DNA of 64,000 nt from the NCBI GenBank assembly GCA_002360635.1, contig DEQW01000001.1, positions 808,036 through 872,035 of the forward strand, read 5' to 3'. Position 1 is the stretch's first letter. Each line of letters opens with the position of its first letter. The notes beneath the pieces were generated by a model. That model had not been told where the DNA came from and made no database searches. It saw only the letters and a program-made list of their open reading frames with translations. Below are positions 16,883 to 25,786 of this stretch, piece by piece. The DNA comes from Flavobacteriaceae bacterium UBA3356. GTDB taxonomy: Bacteria > Bacteroidota > Bacteroidia > Flavobacteriales > Flavobacteriaceae. The position numbers and the translations under genes were made by a program.

Positions 16883-17899
16883 TTATTTCAATGCTGAATA
16901 ATCGCCAATACTCACGTTGGTAAACTTGCCGTTAAACGTGGCGTGATTTCCAATCATCGCGTTGTCCAAAGTAGCATTTTTAACCGTCGAATGTGTTTGG
17001 ATTATACTATTTTTAACGGTACTATCCTCAATTATTGTGCCTTTACCGATTGATACATGCGGACCAACCGTGCTATTTTTTAACACAACACCTTCGCCAA
17101 TAAAACAAGGTTCGATTACTTCTGAGTTTTCGTTGGTATGATTATCTGCTATTAGCTTTTCGCTAGTTTCGGCAATAAAACCGAGCATTTTTTTATTGGT
17201 GGCTACGGTTACTTCTTTATTTCCGCAGTCCATCCATTCATCAACGGTTCCGGTTTTAAATACTTTCCCATCTGCCATCATGCGTTTTATACCATCGTTA
17301 ATTTGGTATTCGCCTCCGTGAATAATGTTGTTATCCAACACGTATTGAAGTTCTTGTTTTAAAACAGCTACGTCTTTAAAGTAGTAAATACCTATAACGG
17401 CTTGATCGCTTACAAATTCGGTTGGTTTTTCAACTAATTCGGTGATTTCTTCTTTGTCATTCAAGTTTACCACGCCATAAGCTTCCGGATTTTCCACTTT
17501 CTTGGTCCAAATAACGCTATCGGCTTCTTTGTCTAGGTTGAAATCGGCTTTAATCAACGTATCGGCATACGCAATTACCGCTGGACCTTCCAATGATGGC
17601 TCGGCACACATAATAGCGTGACCGGTTCCTTTTGGGTCTAACTGACGGTAAATAGTAGGTTTTGCCCCTAAGCTGTTCGCTAATTCCTCTAAACTTTCAA
17701 CTACATCATCCCCGAAAAATGCAGGGTCGCCCAGTATAAAAGCGATTTCATCTACTTTTTCATCTAAAATTTCAGTAATCTCAGTCACCAGACGGTGCAC
17801 AATTGGTTTTCCTGCCACCGGAATTAACGGTTTTGGTATGGTTAACGTATGTGGACGAAGCCGCGAACCACGTCCGGCCATTGGTACGATTATTTTCAT
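16883..17899 (-). CDS. Sugar-phosphate nucleotidyltransferase with C-terminal left-handed beta-helix
   Basis: 338 residues. The N-terminal nucleotidyltransferase signature is GRGSRLRPHTLTIPKPLIPV with GKP following (residues 9-32), as in RmlA/GlmU/GalU-type enzymes. The substrate loop contains DPKGTGHAI, and YADTLI carries the metal-binding aspartate. From about 245 onward there are hexapeptide repeats (ENSEVIEPCFIGEGVVLKNS and similar) that form a left-handed beta-helix. It activates a sugar-1-phosphate, but the nucleotide and sugar are not certain. It lies downstream of dut, separated by a small REP-like hairpin. Confidence 0.85.
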   Translation of the reverse strand: MKIIVPMAGRGSRLRPHTLTIPKPLIPVAGKPIVHRLVTEITEILDEKVDEIAFILGDPAFFGDDVVESLEELANSLGAKPTIYRQLDPKGTGHAIMCAEPSLEGPAVIAYADTLIKADFNLDKEADSVIWTKKVENPEAYGVVNLNDKEEITELVEKPTEFVSDQAVIGIYYFKDVAVLKQELQYVLDNNIIHGGEYQINDGIKRMMADGKVFKTGTVDEWMDCGNKEVTVATNKKMLGFIAETSEKLIADNHTNENSEVIEPCFIGEGVVLKNSTVGPHVSIGKGTIIEDSTVKNSIIQTHSTVKNATLDNAMIGNHATFNGKFTNVSIGDYSALK

Positions 17900-17902
17900 A
17901 TG

Positions 17903-17924
17903 TATGCCCGCGTAGGCGGGTATC
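17903..17924. repeat. REP-like CCCGC hairpin
   Basis: ATGCCCGC-GTAG-GCGGGTAT is a compact stem-loop, followed by TCTTTTTT. It resembles short hairpins dispersed in flavobacterial genomes and sits between dut and the nucleotidyltransferase gene. Confidence 0.55.
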
Positions 17925-17957
17925 TTTTTTAATTTAACTTTATTTTATTCTAGGTGT

Positions 17958-18392
17958 TTATTTAGTTCCGGTGCTACCAAAGCCACCGCTTCCGCGGGAT
18001 GTTTCTTCTAGCGTTTCCACTTCTTCCCAAACGGCACGTTCGTGTTTTGCGATAACTAATTGTGCAATACGCTCGCCGTTTTCAATGGTAAAATCCTCGT
18101 TGGAAAGATTCACAAGGATAACGCCAATTTCACCTCGATAGTCTGCATCGATGGTTCCGGGGCTGTTTAAAACGGTAATCCCTTTTTTTGCAGCCAATCC
18201 GCTTCGTGGTCGTACTTGTGCTTCAAAACCAATGGGAAGCTCAATAAATAAGCCGGTTTTTACGATAGCTCGCTGTAATGGTTTTAAGGTTGAAGACTCT
18301 GAAACATTAGCCCGAAGGTCCATTCCAGCTGAGGCAATGGTTTCATACGAAGGAATTGGATGTTCAGATTTATTGATTATTTTAACTTTCAT
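17958..18392 (-). CDS. dut: dUTP diphosphatase
   Basis: A trimeric dUTPase of 144 residues that hydrolyses dUTP to dUMP and keeps uracil out of DNA. All five family motifs are visible: [37 protein letters not shown] and the C-terminal [10 protein letters not shown]. The gene opens a minus-strand run that continues to the envC-like gene. A -7 box at 18492-18499 lies about 100 bases upstream, with a short repeat fragment in the leader. Confidence 0.97.
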   Translation of the reverse strand: MKVKIINKSEHPIPSYETIASAGMDLRANVSESSTLKPLQRAIVKTGLFIELPIGFEAQVRPRSGLAAKKGITVLNSPGTIDADYRGEIGVILVNLSNEDFTIENGERIAQLVIAKHERAVWEEVETLEETSRGSGGFGSTGTK

Positions 18393-18443
18393 GGTTGATT
18401 GCTTATTTGCTTTAATTCTGAAAAATAAATCGATATTGTCTTC

Positions 18444-18475
18444 TGGCTCAGGGTAAACTCGAGTCGAAGGGTCAA
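18444..18475. repeat. Fragment resembling a dispersed TTCGACTC/CTCAGGGT repeat
   Basis: The stretch GGCTCAGGGTAAACTCGAG followed by TCGAAGGGTCA resembles half of a short intergenic repeat seen in other flavobacterial genomes. It lies in the dut leader. Only one copy of this variant occurs here, so the call is tentative. Confidence 0.3.
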
Positions 18476-18491
18476 ATTACGAAATACCCAG

Positions 18492-18499
18492 CAAAAGTA
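18492..18499 (-). promoter_or_regulatory. -7 box for dut
   Basis: TACTTTTG on the minus strand, about 100 bases upstream of dut. Confidence 0.5.
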
Positions 18500-18576
18500 C
18501 TAAGCTGAACCTAAAAATGAACAAAGTATTGTGTTTATTCAGAAAAGTATAACAATTGAAGCGTTTAGAACTTCAT

Positions 18577-19488
18577 TTACACCCACTCTTTTGGGTTTTT
18601 TAAACACTCAAGCAGTTTTTCTTCTTCACTACCAGGCTCTGGATTGTGATCATATCGCCATTGAACGTGAGGCGGTAAACTCATTAAAATACTTTCAATG
18701 CGGCCATTGGTTTTTAAACCGAATAGCGTGCCTTTATCGTGTACCAAATTAAATTCTACATAACGGCCACGACGAATTTCTTGCCAATCGCGGTTTTCTT
18801 GAGTGTATTCAATATTTTTTCTTTTTTCAACAATAGGCACATAAGCTTCTAGAAAACTATCTCCAACTTCAGTTACAAAGTTGTACCAATCTTCCATGCT
18901 CATCGTTTCGGTTTTCTTTAAATAATCGAAAAATAAACCGCCAATACCTCTGCCTTCACCTCTGTGGGCATTGTGAAAATATTCATCGCAACGAGCTTTG
19001 TATTTAGGGTAGAAATTTGGGTCGTGCTTATCACAAGCTGTTTTACTCACTTGATGAAAATGTGTCGCATCTTCTTCAAATAAATAATAAGGGGTAAGGT
19101 CTTGCCCACCGCCAAACCATTGATCGACGATGTTTCCTTCTTGATCGTACATTTCAAAATAACGCCAGTTGGCATGAACGGTTGGTACAAAAGGGTTTTT
19201 AGGGTGTAACACCAAACTTAAACCGCACGCAAAGAAGTTCGCATCTTTTACGCCAAAATAACTTTGCATGCTTTCAGGCAATTCGCCGTGTACTTCACTA
19301 ATATTTACGCCGCCTTTTTCAAAAACAGCTCCGTTTTCAATCACTCGGGTACGACCGCCACCACCTTCTTTTCGAACCCAAGGGTCTTCTTTAAAAGTAG
19401 CTTTGCCATCAATGGTTTCAAGTTTTGAAGTGATCGTATCTTGTAGGTTTTTTATGTAGGTTACGAATTTTTCTTTCATACTATTCAT
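18577..19488 (-). CDS. hemF: Oxygen-dependent coproporphyrinogen III oxidase
   Basis: 303 residues. Aerobic HemF converts coproporphyrinogen III to protoporphyrinogen IX. Family segments include EDPWVRKEGGGGRTRVIENG, FGGGQDLTPYYLFEEDATHFHQ and RYVEFNLVHDKGTLFGLKTNGR. The metal/substrate histidines in these segments are present. It is the last gene of the minus-strand haem operon and its first codons overlap the stop of the EI24 gene. An in-frame ATG nine bases downstream (MKEKFVTYIK) is an equally possible start. Confidence 0.97.
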   Translation of the reverse strand: MNSMKEKFVTYIKNLQDTITSKLETIDGKATFKEDPWVRKEGGGGRTRVIENGAVFEKGGVNISEVHGELPESMQSYFGVKDANFFACGLSLVLHPKNPFVPTVHANWRYFEMYDQEGNIVDQWFGGGQDLTPYYLFEEDATHFHQVSKTACDKHDPNFYPKYKARCDEYFHNAHRGEGRGIGGLFFDYLKKTETMSMEDWYNFVTEVGDSFLEAYVPIVEKRKNIEYTQENRDWQEIRRGRYVEFNLVHDKGTLFGLKTNGRIESILMSLPPHVQWRYDHNPEPGSEEEKLLECLKNPKEWV

Positions 19489-20245
19489 TAATTTCTTGTT
19501 GCTTCAAAAGCATATCTTTCTGTAATAATTTCACTGTCTCACTACTTGCAGCGGTTACTGATAGTGGTAAGACTAAAATAATACCTACAACCGGTATTAA
19601 AAGCATCGCCATAAAAACGATTCCATTTCCAAGGGCAGTGCCTTTATTTCTTTTTACAAATGAAATACTTTCTCTGTAAGTAAAATGCCGTTCTAGTGTA
19701 TAATCCATATTTCCGAAGCCAGCGTAATACGATTGAACCAAAAACAGTAAAACCGAAGTGAAAATATTTACAATCGGAATTAAACTGAGTAATAAAATAG
19801 GAATAGTAAAAAGTAGCTCCAATAGTAAATTACGAACGTTAATCCGTATGCCTCTCCAGAGTTGAGACGTATTTGAAGTATTTCTGTGAGTATGTATGGT
19901 TCCTGAAAAGTGTTGTTCAATTTTTTCGGAAACAGGACTCATAAAAGGCGCACTCAACGCCATAATAATGTGCTTGTAGAGAATAAGGCCAATTGCAACG
20001 ATAATTAAAGCTCCCAATACATCGCTAATGGTTCTGAAAGTTTCAGCACCCCATTCCCAAAACCAAATTTTTGAAATGAACGCACCAATATTATCACTCA
20101 ATCCCCACGCTAAAAAGCCAATCGCCGTAGCCGTTAATAAGCTTATTAAGATAGGTACGCCAAAATATTTCCATAACTTCAGTTTTGAAATTAGTTGAAA
20201 CGTTTTAAAATAAGCTTGGATGCCGCTTAAGATGTTTTTAAGCAT
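19481..20245 (-). CDS. EI24-domain (CysZ-like) membrane protein
   Basis: 254 residues with about five hydrophobic segments and the EI24 family features GLILYKHIIMALSAPFMSPVSEKIE and LVQSYYAGFGNMDYTLERH. E. coli CysZ of this family imports sulfate, but most members are uncharacterised. It lies inside the haem operon between the X gene and hemF, with an overlap at the hemF start. A link to haem synthesis, for example precursor or haem movement across the membrane, is suggested only by position. Confidence 0.8.
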   Translation of the reverse strand: MLKNILSGIQAYFKTFQLISKLKLWKYFGVPILISLLTATAIGFLAWGLSDNIGAFISKIWFWEWGAETFRTISDVLGALIIVAIGLILYKHIIMALSAPFMSPVSEKIEQHFSGTIHTHRNTSNTSQLWRGIRINVRNLLLELLFTIPILLLSLIPIVNIFTSVLLFLVQSYYAGFGNMDYTLERHFTYRESISFVKRNKGTALGNGIVFMAMLLIPVVGIILVLPLSVTAASSETVKLLQKDMLLKQQEINE

Positions 20246-20253
20246 GATTTGTT

Positions 20254-20748
20254 CTATAAAGGTTTTTTAATAAAAACTAACTCTTTTTTAAAAACTTCAA
20301 TTTCGCTTGTTTTTGCCACTTTTTGAGCATTTTCTGCTCTTTTCTGAAGTAAATTAATCATTTTCTCTTCTGAAAGGTCTAAAACTTCTTCAAAAAATCG
20401 GCGCCCCATTTCATTGTTGTGTAAATCCATCGCGGTTTCTATAGAACTGTTCGGCGCTAATTTTTCGTGTAAATCGGTCACTTTTTGTGCCCAATCGATG
20501 CTCTTTTCAACATTCTGAAATTTTTTGAAAGCTGTCTTTGCTATCAAAATATTCCACAACGCATGCCGAAATGCATTGGAAGGACCATTTTTATGATGCG
20601 CTTTTCCATACAAATCACTACTGATTTGCATAGTTTTCTTAGTTGCATTCAGTGTAGGAAAGACTAAAAAAGGCTGTTTTATAAACACAACCGATAAATG
20701 CCACAACTGTTTGACACTTAATTGACGGATGCGTTTTAAAACATTCAT
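20254..20748 (-). CDS. Conserved hypothetical protein with NAFRHALWN motif (DUF6973-like)
   Basis: 164 residues, with no signal peptide or convincing membrane helix. Two conserved blocks stand out: [17 protein letters not shown] (about residues 55-71) and [14 protein letters not shown] (about 107-120). The two histidines with neighbouring Asp, Glu and Arg residues look like a helical active or metal-binding site. I believe similar proteins are grouped as DUF6973, but cannot check this here. It overlaps the end of hemE by four bases and precedes the EI24 gene by eight, so it is expressed with haem synthesis. Its function is unknown. Confidence 0.7.
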   Translation of the reverse strand: MNVLKRIRQLSVKQLWHLSVVFIKQPFLVFPTLNATKKTMQISSDLYGKAHHKNGPSNAFRHALWNILIAKTAFKKFQNVEKSIDWAQKVTDLHEKLAPNSSIETAMDLHNNEMGRRFFEEVLDLSEEKMINLLQKRAENAQKVAKTSEIEVFKKELVFIKKPL

Positions 20749-21776
20749 GATTCGGCTTTGTATTCTTTAACCGCTTCAATAAAAGCACCGGCATTTTCTA
20801 CTGGGATGTTAGGTAAAATTCCGTGGCCTAAGTTTACAATGTATTTATCTTTTCCGAAGTCGTTAATCATTTGTGTAACCATCTTTTTTATTTCAGATGG
20901 TGGGCTAAACAAACGCGTAGGATCAAAGTTTCCTTGTAAGGTAATATTTCCTCCGGTCAATTTTCTAGCTGTTTGTGGGTCGCACGTCCAATCAACGCCC
21001 AAAGCAGATGCGCCACTTGTCGCCATGGTATCTAAAGCAAACCAACAACCTTTTCCGAAGGCAATAACAGGTGCTTCGTCTTTTAAAGCATCGATAATCT
21101 GCTGGATGTACTTCCAACTAAATTCTTGATAATCGGTAGGTGATAACATGCCGCCCCAGCTATCAAAAACCTGCACCGCATTAACTCCTGCCTTTACTTT
21201 TTCTTTTAAGTACGCAATTGTAGTATCGGTTATTCTTTGTAGTAAAGTGTGCGCTGCAACGGGTTGCGTGAAACAAAATTCTTTTGCTTTATCAAAGTTT
21301 TTCGACCCTTGACCTTGCACACAATAACATAAAATGGTCCAAGGACTTCCGGCAAAACCAATTAACGGAATTTCATCATCTAACTTTTCCTTAGTCATTT
21401 TAATGGCGTCCATCACATAGCCTAGTGTGTCTTGAATGTCGGGAACAATAACACTATCTAGGTCTTTTTCGCCACGTATCGGGTTTGGAAGCCAAGGCCC
21501 AACACCGGGTTTCATTTCTACCTCGATATTCATGGCTTGTGGAATTACTAAAATATCACAAAACAAAATAGCTGCATCCATACCATATCTACGAATGGGT
21601 TGTACGGTAATTTCACTGGCAAGCTCAGGGGTTTGACAACGTGTAAAAAAGTCGTATTTGGCTTTTATTTCCATAAATTCAGGAAGGTAACGCCCTGCTT
21701 GCCGCATCATCCAAACCGGGGGGCGCTCTACTGTTTCCCCTTTTAAAGCCCGTAGAAATAAATCGTTTTTAATCAT
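20745..21776 (-). CDS. hemE: Uroporphyrinogen decarboxylase
   Basis: 343 residues, normal for HemE, which removes four carboxylates from uroporphyrinogen III. Signature segments are [17 protein letters not shown] (residues 18-34), [12 protein letters not shown] and [13 protein letters not shown], with NLGHGILPN near the C-terminus. It overlaps hemD by eight bases upstream and gene X by four bases downstream, so expression is coupled. Confidence 0.98.
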   Translation of the reverse strand: MIKNDLFLRALKGETVERPPVWMMRQAGRYLPEFMEIKAKYDFFTRCQTPELASEITVQPIRRYGMDAAILFCDILVIPQAMNIEVEMKPGVGPWLPNPIRGEKDLDSVIVPDIQDTLGYVMDAIKMTKEKLDDEIPLIGFAGSPWTILCYCVQGQGSKNFDKAKEFCFTQPVAAHTLLQRITDTTIAYLKEKVKAGVNAVQVFDSWGGMLSPTDYQEFSWKYIQQIIDALKDEAPVIAFGKGCWFALDTMATSGASALGVDWTCDPQTARKLTGGNITLQGNFDPTRLFSPPSEIKKMVTQMINDFGKDKYIVNLGHGILPNIPVENAGAFIEAVKEYKAES

Positions 21777-22431
21777 AGTTTTTTAATGTTTTAACCGTTT
21801 TAGCAATCACACTTTCAACCGAAGTTGAATTAGCAATCACGACATTTTCGGTATGTTTTTTTGCCTCTGCCGCTGTGGTTGTACCAATGCAGAAAGCAAT
21901 TGAGTTTTTTAATTTATTTTCTGAAACAAAACTTTGTACCGCACTGGGACTGAAAAACAAAACACCATCGAACTGACGTTGAAAATGTTTCGGATTTAAT
22001 ACTGTTTCGTAAGTTTCAATTTCTGAAAACGTAATATTTTCTTCTTTTAAAGCCTTCGGAATGGTTTCTAACCGTTTATTTCCGCAGAAAAAGTAAAATG
22101 TATCGTTTTTATGATTTTTAATCAAATAATCAGCCATTTCTGAACCATATTGAGTGGTTTTCACCACTTTTTGACCATTTTTCTCTAAAAGCACCTTTGT
22201 TTTTTCACCTACACAAAAGCAATTTTTAATTTCAGGAGTTCTCTTTTTAATGGAAAAAACAGCTTTTACAGCATTTTTACTCGTAAAAATGGCATTTTCA
22301 ATCTGTTTCGGAGCATTAAATGGTACAAAATCAATAGAAATGGCGTTGTATTCCACGAAAGTTAAACCTGAGTTTAGAAGCAGCTCTTTTTGAGCAAGGG
22401 TGAACTTTTTTGTGGAAAGAATGGATTTCAT
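21769..22431 (-). CDS. hemD: Uroporphyrinogen-III synthase
   Basis: 220 residues. HemD is poorly conserved in general, but [25 protein letters not shown] and the C-terminal [10 protein letters not shown] with [12 protein letters not shown] match its two-lobed fold. It closes and inverts ring D of hydroxymethylbilane. Its position between hemC (seven-base gap) and hemE (eight-base overlap) supports the call. Confidence 0.93.
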   Translation of the reverse strand: MKSILSTKKFTLAQKELLLNSGLTFVEYNAISIDFVPFNAPKQIENAIFTSKNAVKAVFSIKKRTPEIKNCFCVGEKTKVLLEKNGQKVVKTTQYGSEMADYLIKNHKNDTFYFFCGNKRLETIPKALKEENITFSEIETYETVLNPKHFQRQFDGVLFFSPSAVQSFVSENKLKNSIAFCIGTTTAAEAKKHTENVVIANSTSVESVIAKTVKTLKNYD

Positions 22432-22438
22432 AAAGTGT

Positions 22439-23353
22439 CTAGTTTTCTATTTTAGACTTTATAATCGCCATTAATTCCTTTCCGCCATTGGCTAAAATTT
22501 CATCAGCACAGCTAGTTCCTAAAGATTTGTAATCAGCTTTAGAACAATCCTTGGCGACTTCTAACTTTGTTTGCCCGTCTAAAGAAAACAATACCCCTTT
22601 AAACTGAATGGTATCATCAATACACGTGGCCAATGCACCAATAGGAGCAGTACAACCACCTTCTAATTTCTGTAGAAAAGAACGTTCAATATAAGTGCAA
22701 ATATCGGCTTCGGTATTATTTAATTTTGAAGTAGCTTCTATGCTAAATTCATCTTTTTTTAAGGCTACAATCACCATAGCACCTTGCGCGGGAGCGGGTA
22801 TCATCCAATCTAAAGATTCAAAGTTATTGGGCAATACGTTTATACGTTCCAAGCCAGCTTTTGCAAAAATGGCACCTTGCCAATCATTGTCTTGAAGTTT
22901 TTGTAATCGAGTGTTTACATTTCCGCGTAAATCGACTACGGTGTGGTTTGGATAACGGTTAAGCCATTGTGCTTTTCGGCGAAGGCTCCCCGTGGCAATG
23001 GTACAAGGTTGTTCAGGATCAAAGTTGCCTTTTGTTGCCAAAATATCAGTCGATGTTGCTCTTGGTAACACAGCAGTTTGCACGATTCCTTTTGGTAAAT
23101 GAGTGGGAACGTCTTTCATACTATGTACGGCAATATCAACCGTTCCGTTGAGCATGGCAACGTCTAGGGTTTTGGTAAAAATACCCGTGATTCCCATTTC
23201 ATATAAAGGTTGGTCTAATACCAAATCGCCCGTGGATTTTACAGGGACTAATTCAGTTTTATACCCAAAAGATTCTAGTTGAGATTGTACGGTTTTAGCT
23301 TGCCAAAGTGCTAATTCGCTGTCGCGGGTACCGATTCGGATGGTTTTATTCAC
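22439..23353 (-). CDS. hemC: Porphobilinogen deaminase (hydroxymethylbilane synthase)
   Basis: 304 residues. It polymerises four porphobilinogens into hydroxymethylbilane. The N-terminal RIGTRDSELALWQA, the MKDVPTHLP segment and RRKAQWLNRYPNHTVVDLRGNVNTRL (given here as contiguous landmarks only) are diagnostic. The dipyrromethane cofactor cysteine is in EGGCTAPIGA. It overlaps the hemA stop by eight bases. Confidence 0.97.
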   Translation of the reverse strand: MNKTIRIGTRDSELALWQAKTVQSQLESFGYKTELVPVKSTGDLVLDQPLYEMGITGIFTKTLDVAMLNGTVDIAVHSMKDVPTHLPKGIVQTAVLPRATSTDILATKGNFDPEQPCTIATGSLRRKAQWLNRYPNHTVVDLRGNVNTRLQKLQDNDWQGAIFAKAGLERINVLPNNFESLDWMIPAPAQGAMVIVALKKDEFSIEATSKLNNTEADICTYIERSFLQKLEGGCTAPIGALATCIDDTIQFKGVLFSLDGQTKLEVAKDCSKADYKSLGTSCADEILANGGKELMAIIKSKIEN

Positions 23354-24617
23354 GTTCGCTTTCTTCTAACTGAAACATGGTTTCCAGCATCTGTAGGTGT
23401 TCTTCTGTCGAACCATTTGCTTGTTTCAGGTGGTTTACAACTTGGGTTGTGATTTTTTGAATGATTCGGTCGCTGATAATTTCAGCTTGCTCTTCATTGA
23501 AGTCACTTATTTTTTTGCGGTGGTAATCAATTTCACCCGCCTTAATTTGTGTTAGTTTCGTTTTTAACGCTTTTACAGTCGGTATAAAATGACGGTTACG
23601 CACCCAAGTGATAAATTCAGATTCAATCTCTTGGATTATCTCCTTGGCAACCGGAATCTGCTCGGCACGGTGTTGCAATGTTTGGTTGGTAACGGAAGAT
23701 AATTCGTCTAAATGAACCAATGTAACCAATTCGTTTTCTTTTACATCTTCTGAAACATTCCGCGGAATGGAAAGATCTAAAATTAACAGCGGTTTCTTTA
23801 TAAACAATAATTCTTTTGAAATAGTAGGCTGCTGTGCGCCAGTAGCAACTATTAGGACATCGGTCTGTGCTAATTCACTTTGTATATCGGCGTAATCTTT
23901 AACGATAAGGTTGAATTTTCCGGCAATTTTTTCAGCGCGTTCCTTTGTTCGGTTAATGAGCGTAATATGCTCGTTTTTGGTGTGCTTAATTAAGTTTTCG
24001 CAGGTGTTTCTTCCTATTTTTCCGGTTCCGAAGAGTAAAATGTTTTTTTCTGAAACATATGGAACGTGTGCCATTATATACTGAACAGCAGCAAAACTAA
24101 CTGAAGTGGCACCCGTTGAGATTTCAGTTTCATTTTTAATACGTTTACTAGCCTGGATCACGGCATTGATCAACCGTTCCATATACGCATTGAGCAATCC
24201 GTGTTTTTTTGAACGGCGAAACCCGGTGCGTAATTGGCTTATAATTTCAAAATCACCTAAAATCTGACTATCCAATCCTGTGCCTACATTAAATAAGTGC
24301 GAAACAGCCTCACTGTTTTTATGGATGTAAGCTACTTTTTCAAACTCTTCAACAGTACCATGTGTATGTTCGCACAATAATTTAATAAGCTGGAAGGGAT
24401 GTTGCGCAAAGCCATACAATTCGGTACGGTTACACGTTGAAATAACCGTTAAAGACGGAATACCATCTTGTTTTGCTTGCTTTAGAATGTTGGTCTGTGC
24501 TGTGTCATTAATACTGAAATGACCACGGATTTCAGCATCGGCCTTTTTATAATTAAGACCAATAGCGTAAAAATTCCCTTCAGAAGTTGATAAAGGTGTA
24601 TTATTAATTCTTTTCAT
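23346..24617 (-). CDS. hemA: Glutamyl-tRNA reductase
   Basis: 423 residues from the ATG at 24617. It reduces glutamyl-tRNA to glutamate-1-semialdehyde, the first committed step of C5-pathway haem synthesis. The catalytic cysteine is C62 in STCNRTELYGF. The NADPH-binding region begins KNILLFGTGKIGRNTCENL, and the C-terminal dimerisation domain completes the fold. The open frame extends upstream to 24653, but the -7 box TACATTTG at 24629-24636 lies inside that extension, so MKRINNTPLS is the start. It is the first gene of the haem operon. hemB is absent from the window. Confidence 0.96.
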   Translation of the reverse strand: MKRINNTPLSTSEGNFYAIGLNYKKADAEIRGHFSINDTAQTNILKQAKQDGIPSLTVISTCNRTELYGFAQHPFQLIKLLCEHTHGTVEEFEKVAYIHKNSEAVSHLFNVGTGLDSQILGDFEIISQLRTGFRRSKKHGLLNAYMERLINAVIQASKRIKNETEISTGATSVSFAAVQYIMAHVPYVSEKNILLFGTGKIGRNTCENLIKHTKNEHITLINRTKERAEKIAGKFNLIVKDYADIQSELAQTDVLIVATGAQQPTISKELLFIKKPLLILDLSIPRNVSEDVKENELVTLVHLDELSSVTNQTLQHRAEQIPVAKEIIQEIESEFITWVRNRHFIPTVKALKTKLTQIKAGEIDYHRKKISDFNEEQAEIISDRIIQKITTQVVNHLKQANGSTEEHLQMLETMFQLEESERE

Positions 24618-24628
24618 ACCTAACGGCG

Positions 24629-24636
24629 CAAATGTA
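24629..24636 (-). promoter_or_regulatory. -7 box for the hemA operon
   Basis: TACATTTG on the minus strand, 12 bases before the hemA ATG at 24617. It decides the start codon. Confidence 0.6.
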
Positions 24637-24705
24637 AGGGCAATAATAGTCAAAAAATAACGCTTGCGGTATCAATTATATCGAACGGTGTTAATTTCTA
24701 TTAAA

Positions 24706-24723
24706 ATATGACATTTGTCATAT
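24706..24723. promoter_or_regulatory. Perfect 18-bp palindrome between hemA and the AraC regulator
   Basis: ATATGACA-TT-TGTCATAT has exact 8-bp arms. It sits midway between the divergent hemA and AraC-type genes. It is a candidate operator; the protein that binds it is unknown. Confidence 0.5.
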
Positions 24724-24769
24724 AAATGCCCTAATTTCGCATCGTTCGAGCAGTGATTTTATTGTGCTG

Positions 24770-24786
24770 TTTAGAATAATTCTAAA
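24770..24786. promoter_or_regulatory. Iron-control-like palindrome TTTAGAA-N3-TTCTAAA
   Basis: TTTAGAA-TAA-TTCTAAA is a perfect dyad 20 bases ahead of the AraC-family start. It matches the pattern of the Irr/ICE box that Fur-superfamily regulators use in alphaproteobacteria. A two-mismatch relative lies in the feoA leader (50474-50490). Confidence 0.5.
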
Positions 24787-24806
24787 TAAAGAGCTAAAAA
24801 CTTATT

Positions 24807-25697
24807 ATGATTTCTGAAAAAAATGTCGCTGAAGGATTTTATGATGAAACCCTTATTTCTGAAGGATTTTTTATTTTAAAATTTAATAATGAAACTGATG
24901 AAAGCCAGACTTTTAAACGAGAAATTGGATCTAATTTTATTCAGTTTCATTTTTGCATAAAGGGATCGGCAAGCTTTCTTTTTAATGAAGGAAATTACAA
25001 ACTGCCACTTAGCGAAGAAAACTCATTATTGTTATATAATCCACAGCGCGATTTGCCTTTACATATAAATGTTCCGCCGCATTCTTGGTTGCTTTCGGTC
25101 TTGCTTCCCATTGAAAAGTTTCATGCGTTGTTTTCCACCGAAGCCAATTACATAACCTTTTTAAGTGACGAAAATAAGGACAGAAAGTACTACAAAGATG
25201 CAAGTATATCGCCGTCGATGGCGATTGTTCTTAATCAATTAATGAATTACAACTTGCATCCTTCGGTAAAACCCCTATATTTTAAAGGGAAAGTTTATGA
25301 GCTGCTAAGCCTTTATTTTAATAGGCCGGCCGATTTGGATGTCGAGCAATGTCCTTTTTTAGCCGATGAAGATAACGTGACCAAAATAAAAAGAGCCAAA
25401 CAAATTATTATATCAAATATGACAGAGCCTCCAACGCTGCAAGAGCTGGCCGATGAGATTAATTTGCCTATCAATAAGCTGAAAGAAGGGTTTAAGCAAA
25501 TTTATGGAGATTCGGTTTTTAGTTTTTTATTTGATTATAAAATGGAAGTGGCGCGGCAGTTATTGGCTAGCGGTTCTCACAATGTTAACGAGGTTGGTTT
25601 AAGAGTTGGGTACAGTACTGCCAGTCATTTTATTGCAGCTTTTAAGAAAAAATACGGTACCACACCTAAAAAATATTTAATGAGTCTTTCAGCATAA
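24807..25697 (+). CDS. AraC-family (PchR-like) transcriptional regulator
   Basis: 296 residues. The C-terminal 110 residues are a double helix-turn-helix AraC DNA-binding domain (LQELADEINLPINKLKEGFKQIYG and VNEVGLRVGYSTASHFIAAF). The N-terminal part matches the less conserved ligand domain of PchR/YbtA-type siderophore regulators, including the linker CPFLADEDNVTKIKRAKQII. It is divergent from the hemA operon and followed by hemH. Two palindromes lie in the shared upstream region. A role in iron or haem control is likely from subfamily and position; no ligand can be assigned. Confidence 0.85.
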   Translation: MISEKNVAEGFYDETLISEGFFILKFNNETDESQTFKREIGSNFIQFHFCIKGSASFLFNEGNYKLPLSEENSLLLYNPQRDLPLHINVPPHSWLLSVLLPIEKFHALFSTEANYITFLSDENKDRKYYKDASISPSMAIVLNQLMNYNLHPSVKPLYFKGKVYELLSLYFNRPADLDVEQCPFLADEDNVTKIKRAKQIIISNMTEPPTLQELADEINLPINKLKEGFKQIYGDSVFSFLFDYKMEVARQLLASGSHNVNEVGLRVGYSTASHFIAAFKKKYGTTPKKYLMSLSA

Positions 25698-25705
25698 GGA
25701 ACACC

Positions 25706-25723
25706 AATAACTTCATAGTTATT
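25706..25723. promoter_or_regulatory. Palindrome in the hemH leader
   Basis: AATAACT-TCAT-AGTTATT has exact 7-bp arms and begins nine bases after the AraC-type stop. It has no T-tract, so an operator or mRNA hairpin is more likely than a terminator. Confidence 0.35.
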
Positions 25724-25786
25724 ATATGTTTTAGGAGTTTGAAAAATCATTTTAATACGAGTAATTTTACAAAAGAAAAATTTGAT

